In this document: piece after piece, positions 5,668-11,421 of the stretch
Numbering within the stretch: position 1 is the stretch's first letter
Layout of the letters: each line of letters starts with the position of its first letter
Assembly: GCA_017860375.1 (NCBI GenBank)
Contig: JAGDMB010000049.1
Span: forward strand, 1 to 11,421
Source: Bacteroidota bacterium
Lineage (GTDB): Bacteria; Bacteroidota; Bacteroidia; Bacteroidales; UBA10428
Reading direction: 5' to 3'
DNA: 11,421 nt
Program-made: the position numbers and the translations under genes
The notes under the pieces: model-generated
The model's input: the letters and a program-made list of their open reading frames with translations, nothing else
Databases searched by the model: none
Told to the model about the DNA's origin: nothing

Positions 5668-7656
5668 ATGATCGGGCTAAAAAACAACAAACGAAACGTT
5701 CTGATCCGGTTCATGCTGGGTCTGGCAATCATCGGATTCAATTCATCGACGGGTTGGGGGAATGTTCGAATTCCCCGCATTATCAGCAGCAATATGGTTG
5801 TGCAGCGGAATGCCCCGGTAACAATCTGGGGCTGGGCAGATGCACGGGAAAAAGTAACCGTTGCTTTTGCCGGCAGCAGGATTTCAATAAAGGCTGACAG
5901 TCAGGGAAAATGGAAAATTGTCTTTCCCTCCATGCAGGCTGGCGGGCCTTATTCTATGGAGATCCGGGGAAAGAACACCATCCTTCTTGATAATATCATG
6001 GTAGGAGAGGTATGGATCTGTTCCGGTCAGTCGAATATGGAATTTGTGGTGAGCCGGTCGAAAAATGGTCCGGAAGAGGTTAAAAATGCCGCATTTCCTG
6101 AAATCCGTCTGTTTGATGTTCCCAACCATGTAGCCTTCAAACCGGCTGAAGATGTTTCCGGAGGGGATTGGAAGGAGTGTTCACCGGCCACTGTGGCTGA
6201 TTTCTCTGCAGTGGGTTATTTTTTCGGCCGGAACCTTTATCAGGACCTGAAGGTTCCGATAGGCCTCATCAGCACCAATTGGGGAGGGACGCTTATTGAA
6301 AGCTGGACCAGCGATGATGCCCTTTATACGATACCCGAAAGGAAGGAATCCGTTGACCGATTGCGAAATCTTGACCTGGCAAAAATAGAAGTGGAGCAAA
6401 AACAAAAAATCAATGCCATTAAAAGCATGGTGACGGGTGCGACCGATGGATTCATCAATGGCAAAGCAGTTTGGGCAGCGACAGATTATGATGATGCCGG
6501 CTGGGCAAAGTTGAATGTCCCCGGCCTGTGGGAAAAGTCTCTGCTTCCCGGCCTGGATGGAGTAGTTTGGTTCCGTCGTGAAGTGGAAATCCCGGAAGAT
6601 ATGATTCATTCGGATGTCATGCTTTCTCTTGGAAAAATTGACGATAGCGATATAACCTGGATAAACGGTATTCAGGTTGGCCAGATGGTAAATAAGTACA
6701 GCGCCGAAAGGAAGTACGCGGTTCCGCCGGGTACCCTGAAACCAGGAAAAAACAGTATTACGGTACGAATAGAGGACACCGGTGGCGGAGGGGGGTTCTG
6801 GAGTGAGGACAGTATGCTTTACCTGGAGGGACCAGGGCAACGTATCGCCCTGTCCGGTGAGTGGAAGTGTAAGATCAATCCGCTGCAATACAACTTTGAT
6901 GAATCCATTGCCGGACCGAACGATTATCCAAGCGTATTGTTTAACGGAATGATATTCCCCTTGCTGAACTATGCCGTCAAAGGAGCCATCTGGTACCAGG
7001 GTGAATCAAATGCAGAGGAGGCTTTTTTGTACCGCAAATTGCTTCCGTTGATGATACACAACTGGAGGGAAAAATGGAACAATCCCGGTCTGACTTTCCT
7101 TATTGTGCAATTGGCCAATTTCATGCAGCCTCAGGAGTCCCCCGGAAACAGTGAATGGGCTGAACTTCGCGAGGCACAGCAAATGGCCCTGTCCCTTCCA
7201 TTAACGGGCATGGCTGTGGCAATAGATATTGGTGATGCAGAAGATATACACCCGATAAACAAACAGGATGCGGGCTATCGGTTATCGGTTGCCGCCCGGA
7301 AAATTGCCTACAACGAAAACATCGTTGGCTCCGGTCCCGTTTATAAAACCTTTAAAATTGACGGAGGCAAAATAGCAATCGAATTTGACCATACAGGCAG
7401 CGGACTGGTGGCAAGAGATAAGTACGGGTATCTGAAGGGATTCTCGATAGCGGGTTCGGATCGGCAATTTAAATGGGCCAGGGCATCGGTTGTGGGCAAT
7501 TCGGTTGTTGTATTTTCTCCTGAAATTGCAAATCCTGTGGCCGTGCGGTATGCATGGGCCGATAACCCTGATGACGCCAACCTGTATAACAAAGAGGGGC
7601 TTCCGGCCGCTCCTTTTCGAACGGATAGCTGGAAGGGAATAACCGAAAAACCGTAA
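5668..7656 (+). CDS. Secreted SGNH sialate O-acetylesterase-family carbohydrate esterase with jelly-roll insertion
   Basis: This hydrolase would remove O-acetyl groups from sugars (sialic acid, or xylan-type glycans in related enzymes) outside the cytoplasm. The 662 residues start with a basic, hydrophobic signal peptide (about 1-31, VLIRFMLGLAIIGF). A small beta domain (about 35-110, NMVVQRNAPVTIWGWADA) precedes the SGNH block I motif ICSGQSNMEF with nucleophile S122. Further family blocks are NWGGTLIESW (204-213) and GAIWYQGESNAEEA (439-452). D526 and H528 of DIHP complete the likely catalytic set. Residues about 260-390 interrupt the catalytic fold with a galactose-binding-like jelly roll (WFRREVEIP, WINGIQVGQM, LKPGKNSITVRIEDTGGGGG), an arrangement also known in CE20 xylan acetylesterases. 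It is transcribed divergently from the sigma operon and likely belongs to the same glycan-use locus. Family is sure; substrate is not. Confidence 0.93.
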   Translation: MIGLKNNKRNVLIRFMLGLAIIGFNSSTGWGNVRIPRIISSNMVVQRNAPVTIWGWADAREKVTVAFAGSRISIKADSQGKWKIVFPSMQAGGPYSMEIRGKNTILLDNIMVGEVWICSGQSNMEFVVSRSKNGPEEVKNAAFPEIRLFDVPNHVAFKPAEDVSGGDWKECSPATVADFSAVGYFFGRNLYQDLKVPIGLISTNWGGTLIESWTSDDALYTIPERKESVDRLRNLDLAKIEVEQKQKINAIKSMVTGATDGFINGKAVWAATDYDDAGWAKLNVPGLWEKSLLPGLDGVVWFRREVEIPEDMIHSDVMLSLGKIDDSDITWINGIQVGQMVNKYSAERKYAVPPGTLKPGKNSITVRIEDTGGGGGFWSEDSMLYLEGPGQRIALSGEWKCKINPLQYNFDESIAGPNDYPSVLFNGMIFPLLNYAVKGAIWYQGESNAEEAFLYRKLLPLMIHNWREKWNNPGLTFLIVQLANFMQPQESPGNSEWAELREAQQMALSLPLTGMAVAIDIGDAEDIHPINKQDAGYRLSVAARKIAYNENIVGSGPVYKTFKIDGGKIAIEFDHTGSGLVARDKYGYLKGFSIAGSDRQFKWARASVVGNSVVVFSPEIANPVAVRYAWADNPDDANLYNKEGLPAAPFRTDSWKGITEKP

Positions 7657-7687
7657 ATAATTAATTCGTAAAAATCATTTATTTTAT

Positions 7688-7709
7688 TGCAAACATAAAT
7701 TCATTTGCA
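7688..7709. repeat. Dyad TGCAAA-N10-TTTGCA directly upstream of a promoter
   Basis: Perfect 6-bp arms at 7688-7693 and 7704-7709 are separated by ten bases. The right arm abuts the -33 box of the promoter of the next gene. Size and position fit a binding site for a dimeric activator or repressor. No cognate regulator is seen in the window. Confidence 0.35.
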
Positions 7710-7739
7710 TTTGAGGGTTCATTTTTTTTAGTATCTTTG
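7710..7739 (+). promoter_or_regulatory. Bacteroidota consensus promoter of the small secreted protein gene
   Basis: TTTG (7710-7713), an 18-base spacer and a perfect TATCTTTG (7732-7739) match the TTTG / TAnnTTTG consensus. The ATG at 7769 is about 30 bases further on. This is the best housekeeping-type promoter seen in the window. Confidence 0.7.
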
Positions 7740-7768
7740 CCCCCCTATGTTGTAATAACAATTTGAAT

Positions 7769-8263
7769 ATGAATAGAGTAGTTGCCTCCCTGGCGGGATT
7801 GTTTTTGGTAGTTGGATTCTTGTGTGCACAGGATGGTATTAAGGATTCCGGAAACACGAAAAAATTCATTTACCGCAGCGCTGTAAACATGGATGAATTG
7901 TACGCCATTGATAAATCCATGCTTTCCGATCATCCGTTTGGTGAATTAACGGCAAGGAAGCTTTATGTGTTGCAGAAAATATATACCTATGTTGAGCCAC
8001 CTTCACCGACCTCCCCCGGTGAGAAGACCATTGTGAAAAAACCCGTGATTTATAATACGATTTTAAAGCTGAACCGGAATCTCAAAAAAATGGTCAAAAA
8101 GGGGACAATGGACAAGAATAAAGCCACTTCTGATCTGAACCTTTGTTTGGATGTTGCCCTGTCAATTTCCGCCGATGATACCGGTGATTTTGAATCCGAA
8201 CTCAAAAAAGCAAAAAGCCCGGATTCTATTGTTCAGGTGTTTCAGATGGTTGAATTGCGCTGA
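7769..8263 (+). CDS. Small secreted protein of unknown function
   Basis: I do not recognise this 164-residue protein. I chose the ATG at 7769 over the TTG two codons upstream because it gives a compact signal peptide (NRVVASLAGLFLVVGFLCAQ) with a likely signal peptidase I cut after CAQ. The cysteine is not in a lipobox, so a lipoprotein is unlikely. The mature part is about 143 residues, rich in Lys and Asp and probably helical. It has a Pro-rich stretch (PPSPTSPGEK) near residue 75, a basic segment (LNRNLKKMVKKG), and a C-terminal helix ending QVFQMVELR. It has its own consensus promoter, so it is not simply a tail gene of the esterase. A periplasmic location is inferred. It converges with the next gene, whose stop is 50 bases away. 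Confidence 0.8.
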   Translation: MNRVVASLAGLFLVVGFLCAQDGIKDSGNTKKFIYRSAVNMDELYAIDKSMLSDHPFGELTARKLYVLQKIYTYVEPPSPTSPGEKTIVKKPVIYNTILKLNRNLKKMVKKGTMDKNKATSDLNLCLDVALSISADDTGDFESELKKAKSPDSIVQVFQMVELR

Positions 8264-8287
8264 ACTGTTTTTCGGACAATCCTTTCT

Positions 8288-8309
8288 GAAAAGACCTGCC
8301 CGGGTTTTC
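8288..8309. terminator. Possible shared hairpin terminator between convergent genes
   Basis: GAAAA (8288-8292) pairs with TTTTC (8305-8309). Extra CC/GG pairs lie inside the stem, with an imperfect interior loop around GACCTGCCCGGG. It lies in the 50-base gap between the convergent genes ending at 8263 and 8314, where a bidirectional terminator is expected. The stem is short and imperfect. Confidence 0.35.
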
Positions 8310-8313
8310 CTCA

Positions 8314-8592
8314 TTAAACTTTCTTGCTTTCAAGTTCATGAGCCCTTTCACGTGCCCTGATGTAAGAAGCCTTGTATTTGATATAATGATTTCCCTTTTC
8401 AAACTCCCATAAGGCATTTCCCGCTCTGTAGATCTTTCCGATGCAGGCTTCAAAGATCAGGTTGTAATTAATGCCTGTTATGCGTTCTGCCTCAACTATC
8501 GTGGCAAACCGCACGCTTTTGTCGGCAAAATGACCGATCACCGGAAGGTGGTATTTCCGTTGTGATCTCTTCTGAAGCACTTTAACATTCAT
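8314..8592 (-). CDS. Small protein with NUMOD1-like helix-turn-helix
   Basis: This is a 92-residue basic protein. Residues 28-66 fit the NUMOD1 / nuclease-associated modular DNA-binding pattern: VRFATIVEAERITGINYN, then LIFEACIGKIYRAGNALWEF, that is an EA..TGI..N.I core, a short basic turn, and a closing G..LWEF. Before it is a basic N-terminus (KVLQKRSQRKYH), and after it a charged helix (YIRARERAHELESKK). NUMOD1 repeats are usually found at the end of homing endonucleases; here no nuclease domain is attached or adjacent, so this is likely a stand-alone DNA-binding protein. The reading frame shows clear protein-like composition, and the gene is convergent with its left neighbour. The ATG at 8592 is the only good start. 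Function is unknown, and the domain call is from the pattern alone. Confidence 0.7.
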   Translation of the reverse strand: MNVKVLQKRSQRKYHLPVIGHFADKSVRFATIVEAERITGINYNLIFEACIGKIYRAGNALWEFEKGNHYIKYKASYIRARERAHELESKKV

Positions 8593-9011
8593 AAAACTAC
8601 TTTTTAAAGTAATAATACGCTTTTTTCCCTGCTTTGTTAGCGGTACAATATATTTTAAAAATAATAAAAAATGGTGAATAAAGTAATTAAAATACGAACA
8701 GCCTGTTTGTAAATTGTGGAGTATGAATAAAAAAGTTTGTTGCCTGAAAAGGTCAGCAGGAGTTTATACGATGCCGGCATAGTGTCATAATTGCATTTGC
8801 AGTGCATGCGAATAGATCCAAATTGGTAAGTTGAGAACACTATTCGGCCTTATTCTGCAAGGAATGATCATCAGGACTACCTGAAAACCATTGTAGCTTT
8901 TCGGGAATAGTTTTTCCTGCATTCGGGGCAATAGAACGGTCAGATATTTGACCCCTAATTTTCCATTAACATCTTCCATTTCACTATCTTTGCATGCAAT
9001 AAATCCGGATT
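8593..9011. other. 419-base intergenic stretch
   Basis: No convincing gene is seen. The left part is AT-rich and carries the short dyad TACTTT-TT-AAAGTA (8598-8611) just before the start of the NUMOD1-like gene; this may be an operator or a chance match. The middle (about 8700-8980) is open on the minus strand in two overlapping frames of about 60 codons, but neither has a promoter, a known domain or a gene-like neighbourhood. The right end carries the GroES-like gene's -7 box. Confidence 0.5.
8985..8992 (+). promoter_or_regulatory. -7 promoter box of the GroES-like gene
   Basis: TATCTTTG is a perfect match to TAnnTTTG, 19 bases before the ATG at 9012. No good TTTG lies at the usual distance upstream; the nearest, at 8947-8950, is too far. 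Only half of the promoter is therefore well supported. Confidence 0.5.
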
Positions 9012-9395
9012 ATGGCATTTGAGATTGGCGAACAGAAATTTGAAAAATTTATCCTCGTGGGCGACAGGGTTTTAGTTAAACCTAAAACACCGCATGAAAA
9101 AACCAATACCGGTCTCTATTTGCCACCGGGAGTTCAGGAAAGGGAGTCCATTCAAAGCGGCTATGTTTTAAAAGTGGGTCCGGGTTATCCCATACCGGCC
9201 ATCAATGAAGTGGACGAACCCTGGAAGGATAAGAGCAGCGAGGTCAAATATGTTCCTCTCCAGCCGAAGGAGGGAGATCTTGCTATCTACCTGCAGAAGA
9301 GCGGATGGGAAATTGAATTCAATAACGAAAAATATGTGATTATTCCTCATAATGCAATTTTGATGCTGATCCGCGACGACGAACTGTTTAAGTAA
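9012..9395 (+). CDS. GroES-family co-chaperonin-like protein, long divergent form
   Basis: This is a 127-residue relative of the 10-kDa chaperonin that caps GroEL; ordinary GroES is about 90-100 residues. The family core is clear: GDRVLVKPKTPHEKTNTGLY (17-36) is the first strand plus the mobile loop, QSGYVLKVGPG (49-59) the following strand, and EGDLAIYLQKSGWEIEFNNE then KYVIIPHNAILMLI (108-120) the closing barrel strands. The mobile loop keeps a hydrophobic Leu-Tyr-Leu where GroES has Ile-Val-Leu, so GroEL contact is possible. The extra length is mostly an insertion at about 60-82 (between YPIPAINEV and VPLQP). No groEL lies beside it, so it is probably a paralogue of the main groES, with its own -7 box. 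Role beyond that is unknown. Confidence 0.88.
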   Translation: MAFEIGEQKFEKFILVGDRVLVKPKTPHEKTNTGLYLPPGVQERESIQSGYVLKVGPGYPIPAINEVDEPWKDKSSEVKYVPLQPKEGDLAIYLQKSGWEIEFNNEKYVIIPHNAILMLIRDDELFK

Positions 9396-9610
9396 ATAGT
9401 GCAAAAAGGCCATTTTTTTCAGGCCATAGGGAAATCCGAATGTTCCATTGAATTCAAGGTTTTATGCGGGATAACCCGATTTTCTCCCATAAATGAATCG
9501 GGAACTTTCCCCTCAATAGCTATACCGGATAAATCTTCATTTTTAAACAAAAGGAAGAACCTTTTTTTCCGTTCATATCCTGAATATGCCCTTTCGTCAT
9601 TTTTATTTAA

Positions 9611-9664
9611 CCTTATAGAGTAGGGGTCGTAAAATCGGAAAAACTACTCAAACTAAGGACCTTA
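9611..9664 (+). promoter_or_regulatory. Leader hairpin that covers the ribosome-binding site of the histidine kinase
   Basis: CCTTA (9611-9615) and GAGTAG (9618-9623) pair with CTACTC (9644-9649) and TAAGG (9654-9658), giving two stacked stems of 6 and 5 bp around a 20-base loop. The 3' arm TAAGG is part of the Shine-Dalgarno-like TAAGGA (9654-9659), about 9 bases before the ATG at 9669. A second CCTTA (9660-9664) could pair with the same TAAGG as an alternative. The layout suggests translational control, though many Bacteroidota genes depend little on Shine-Dalgarno pairing. Confidence 0.45.
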
Positions 9665-9668
9665 TTCC

Positions 9669-11285
9669 ATGCGTACATTAAAAATCATACAGGAACAAAC
9701 CTCGCTGATCAGAACCCATTACGATGATCCCTTGTTCAGGGCCGTCTTTGATGAATCGCCCGATGCCATATTCCTGCTCAACAGTGCTGATTTTACGATC
9801 ATCGACTGCAACAGGAAAGCACTTGATCTGTTTCAGGCTCAGCATAAAAACGACCTGGTGAGTTTCGAGATATTCAACCTTTACGATGCAGAACCGGTTG
9901 AATTCAGCAAAGATCAGTTTATAGAAACCGTCAACAGCGGGCAGGAATACAGTCATGAACTGGCATTCAAAACCATACGGGGCAATATATTCTGGGGAAG
10001 ATACTCGGTAAAGGCGATTGAAACAGCCTATGGCAAAATAATTGTTTTCCGCGCACGCCGGGTGGTTGACTATCTGAAGACGGCGGAGATGCTCTCTGCG
10101 CTGGTAAAACATACCTCAAAAGTAAGCGGTCTGGAATATTTCAGTGCCATAACCGGACTGCTTTCCAAAGCTTTTGATACCCGTTATTGTATCGTGGCCC
10201 GCATTGCTGAACCGGAAACCAAAATGGCTACAACCATTCATTGCTGGGCGAACGGCACGGAACGTGAGAATTTTTCCTTTTCGCTGAAAGGAAGTTCTTC
10301 CCTGAATGTCCTTCATGGCTACACAACCTTTTATCCCCGTAAACTGAAGGAAATGTTCCCGAATGATGAATTGGTCGCCGCTTTTGGTGCTGACAGTTTT
10401 ATGGGAGCTCCGGTTTTCAATGCCAACGGTCAGGTGACAGGCATGATTATCCTTATGGATGACAAGCCCATGGAAGAGATTCCCAATTCGCGCTATGTGT
10501 TGTCTCTTCTTGCTTCAAGGGCCGGAACAGAACTTGACCGGATCAATTCGGAGAGCAAGATGCAGCAAAAGATTGATGAACTCATTGAATCGACGGGTCG
10601 TAAAGACAGATTCCTTCAGGTGCTCACCCACGATTTAAAGAATCCGTTCAGCACCATTATGGGTTTTTCAGAATTGCTTCGGGAAAAGATTCCGGATGCT
10701 GATAAAAACAAAATAAATCAGTTGGTCAACGCCATCGATGCCTCGGTAAGAAATGCATACGGACTGCTTGAAAACCTTACCGATTGGTCCAGAATGCAAC
10801 GACTTTCCGTTAAACCTCTGATTGAAAAGACGGATCTTTATACAGCCGTGAAGGCAGCCTATGATCTGTACTACCATATTGCAGAAAATAAAGGTATTCA
10901 GCTGATCAGCTATGTGTATCCCGAAACCTGCATCCATGCAGATCAAAATATGCTGCAATCGGTCATGCGAAATCTTATTTCCAACGCATTGAAATATACT
11001 GCGGCAGGTGGCCAGGTTATCGTGGATGCCATGGTGCTGGACGACCGGATCGATATTACCGTTCAGGATACGGGTTGTGGGATTCCACAGGATGAAATTG
11101 ACATTCTTTTACAACAGGAAGTCAACCAGTCCAGGGCAGGTACGGAAAATGAACCCGGCACTGGTCTTGGCCTTTCCTTATGCCGTGAAATGATCCGGAT
11201 GAACAACGGTTCCATTTCGATCGAAAGCAGGGTCAGTGAGGGCACTACCGTTACAGTTACCCTGCCCGGCTGTTCGCAGGCATAA
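9669..11285 (+). CDS. Soluble PAS-GAF sensor histidine kinase
   Basis: This is a 538-residue two-component sensor kinase. No membrane segment or signal peptide is seen, so it should sense a cytoplasmic signal. A PAS domain occupies about 22-135 (LFRAVFDESPDAIFLLNSAD, IIDCNRKALDLF). A GAF-like domain occupies about 140-290 (SFMGAPVFNANGQVTGMIIL). The HisKA domain starts near 308, with H321 in VLTHDLKNPFSTIMGFSELL as the phosphorylated residue. The ATPase domain has the N box MRNLISNALKYT (N439), G1 DTGCGIP (467-473) and G2 GTGLGLSLC (497-505). All the key catalytic residues are present. No receiver or output domain is fused, and no response regulator gene lies in the window, so its partner is elsewhere. 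The start is set by the ATG at 9669 with AGGA nine bases upstream. The ligands of PAS and GAF cannot be inferred. Confidence 0.94.
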   Translation: MRTLKIIQEQTSLIRTHYDDPLFRAVFDESPDAIFLLNSADFTIIDCNRKALDLFQAQHKNDLVSFEIFNLYDAEPVEFSKDQFIETVNSGQEYSHELAFKTIRGNIFWGRYSVKAIETAYGKIIVFRARRVVDYLKTAEMLSALVKHTSKVSGLEYFSAITGLLSKAFDTRYCIVARIAEPETKMATTIHCWANGTERENFSFSLKGSSSLNVLHGYTTFYPRKLKEMFPNDELVAAFGADSFMGAPVFNANGQVTGMIILMDDKPMEEIPNSRYVLSLLASRAGTELDRINSESKMQQKIDELIESTGRKDRFLQVLTHDLKNPFSTIMGFSELLREKIPDADKNKINQLVNAIDASVRNAYGLLENLTDWSRMQRLSVKPLIEKTDLYTAVKAAYDLYYHIAENKGIQLISYVYPETCIHADQNMLQSVMRNLISNALKYTAAGGQVIVDAMVLDDRIDITVQDTGCGIPQDEIDILLQQEVNQSRAGTENEPGTGLGLSLCREMIRMNNGSISIESRVSEGTTVTVTLPGCSQA

Positions 11286-11351
11286 AATGCAGTAAGTTTT
11301 CCGCCGGTTATGAATCTCTGCCATTCCCTGTTTTTTCATCTCATTTTTTTC

Positions 11352-11359
11352 TATATTTG
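11352..11359 (+). promoter_or_regulatory. -7 promoter box of the tRNA gene
   Basis: TATATTTG is a perfect TAnnTTTG match, 14 bases before the tRNA. A partial -33 candidate (CCTG, 11327-11330) lies 21 bases upstream. Confidence 0.6.
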
Positions 11360-11373
11360 CACTCCGATTTTTA

Positions 11374-11421
11374 GGCCCCGTAGCTTAATTGAATAGAGCA
11401 TCTGACTACGGATCAGAAGGT
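11374..11421 (+). tRNA. tRNA-Arg(ACG), 3' part cut by window edge
   Basis: The first 48 bases of a tRNA are present. The acceptor 5' strand is GGCCCCG, then TA, then a D arm starting GCTTAATTGAATAGAGC. A perfect 5-bp anticodon stem TCTGA/TCAGA encloses loop CTACGGA, with anticodon ACG, so it reads arginine CGN codons after A-to-I editing. The variable loop begins with AGGT at the edge; the T arm and acceptor 3' strand are outside the window. It has its own -7 box just upstream. The anticodon call is secure if the fold is completed beyond the edge. Confidence 0.92.

Noticed and set aside
6181..6888. 235-codon open frame on the minus strand
   Set aside because: It lies wholly opposite the esterase gene, which has clear catalytic motifs throughout. 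The minus-strand translation has no domain-like pattern, and no separate promoter is seen.
8655..8979. Two overlapping minus-strand frames (64 and 61 codons) in the intergenic stretch
   Set aside because: No recognisable domain, promoter or neighbour support. They could be remnants of a decayed gene, but nothing in the sequence confirms this.
9401..9426. Possible terminator after the GroES-like gene (AAAAAGGCCATTTTTTT with a second GGCC)
   Set aside because: The stem is only five A-T pairs, or a 4-bp GGCC/GGCC pair. It is too weak to call as an intrinsic terminator.
9399..9623. 74-codon plus-strand frame starting at GTG after the GroES-like gene
   Set aside because: It has a non-ATG start, no conserved pattern and no promoter, and its end overlaps the kinase leader hairpin. 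It is more likely leader and spacer DNA.
1..11421. CRISPR arrays, insertion sequences, phage or plasmid genes, rRNA
   Set aside because: No regularly spaced repeats, transposase or integrase motifs, terminal inverted repeats or rRNA-like sequence were seen on either strand. The tRNA at the edge could be an integration site, but no integrase or attachment repeat is in view.

Overview
The window reads as chromosome of a Bacteroidota (Bacteroidales-like) bacterium. The evidence is a SusC-type TonB-dependent porin with an N-terminal STN domain, an ECF sigma factor of the Bacteroides-expansion type, two FecR anti-sigma factors with the C-terminal DUF4974-type domain, and several promoters that fit the Bacteroidota TTTG / TAnnTTTG consensus rather than -35/-10 boxes. 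Base composition looks even and moderate, and no insertion sequence, CRISPR array or rRNA is seen.

Positions 1-5547, minus strand: a cell-surface-signalling nutrient-uptake locus read right to left as ECF sigma factor, FecR-1, FecR-2, SusC-like porin. The porin runs off the left edge, and a SusD-like lipoprotein would be expected beyond it. In this class of system the loaded porin signals through its STN domain to a periplasmic FecR, which releases the sigma factor to transcribe the porin operon. Two tandem, clearly related FecR proteins behind a single sigma factor is the unusual point. A strong hairpin and a second dyad lie between fecR-2 and the porin start.

Positions 5548-7656: a compact divergent promoter region with a perfect 7-bp dyad, followed on the plus strand by a secreted SGNH sialate O-acetylesterase-family enzyme with an inserted jelly-roll domain. 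Divergence from the sigma operon suggests that the locus handles an acetylated glycan. The substrate cannot be read from sequence.

Positions 7657-11421: apparently general genome content. It holds a small secreted protein of unknown function with a consensus promoter, a convergent 92-residue protein with a NUMOD1-like helix-turn-helix, a 419-base gap, a lone long GroES-family protein, a soluble PAS-GAF histidine kinase whose ribosome-binding site lies in a predicted hairpin, and the first part of a tRNA-Arg(ACG) gene cut by the right edge.

No wholly new system could be demonstrated. The best leads are the paired FecR regulators (one lacking the Gly of a conserved Gly-Thr), the leader hairpins, the NUMOD1-like orphan and the divergent GroES.
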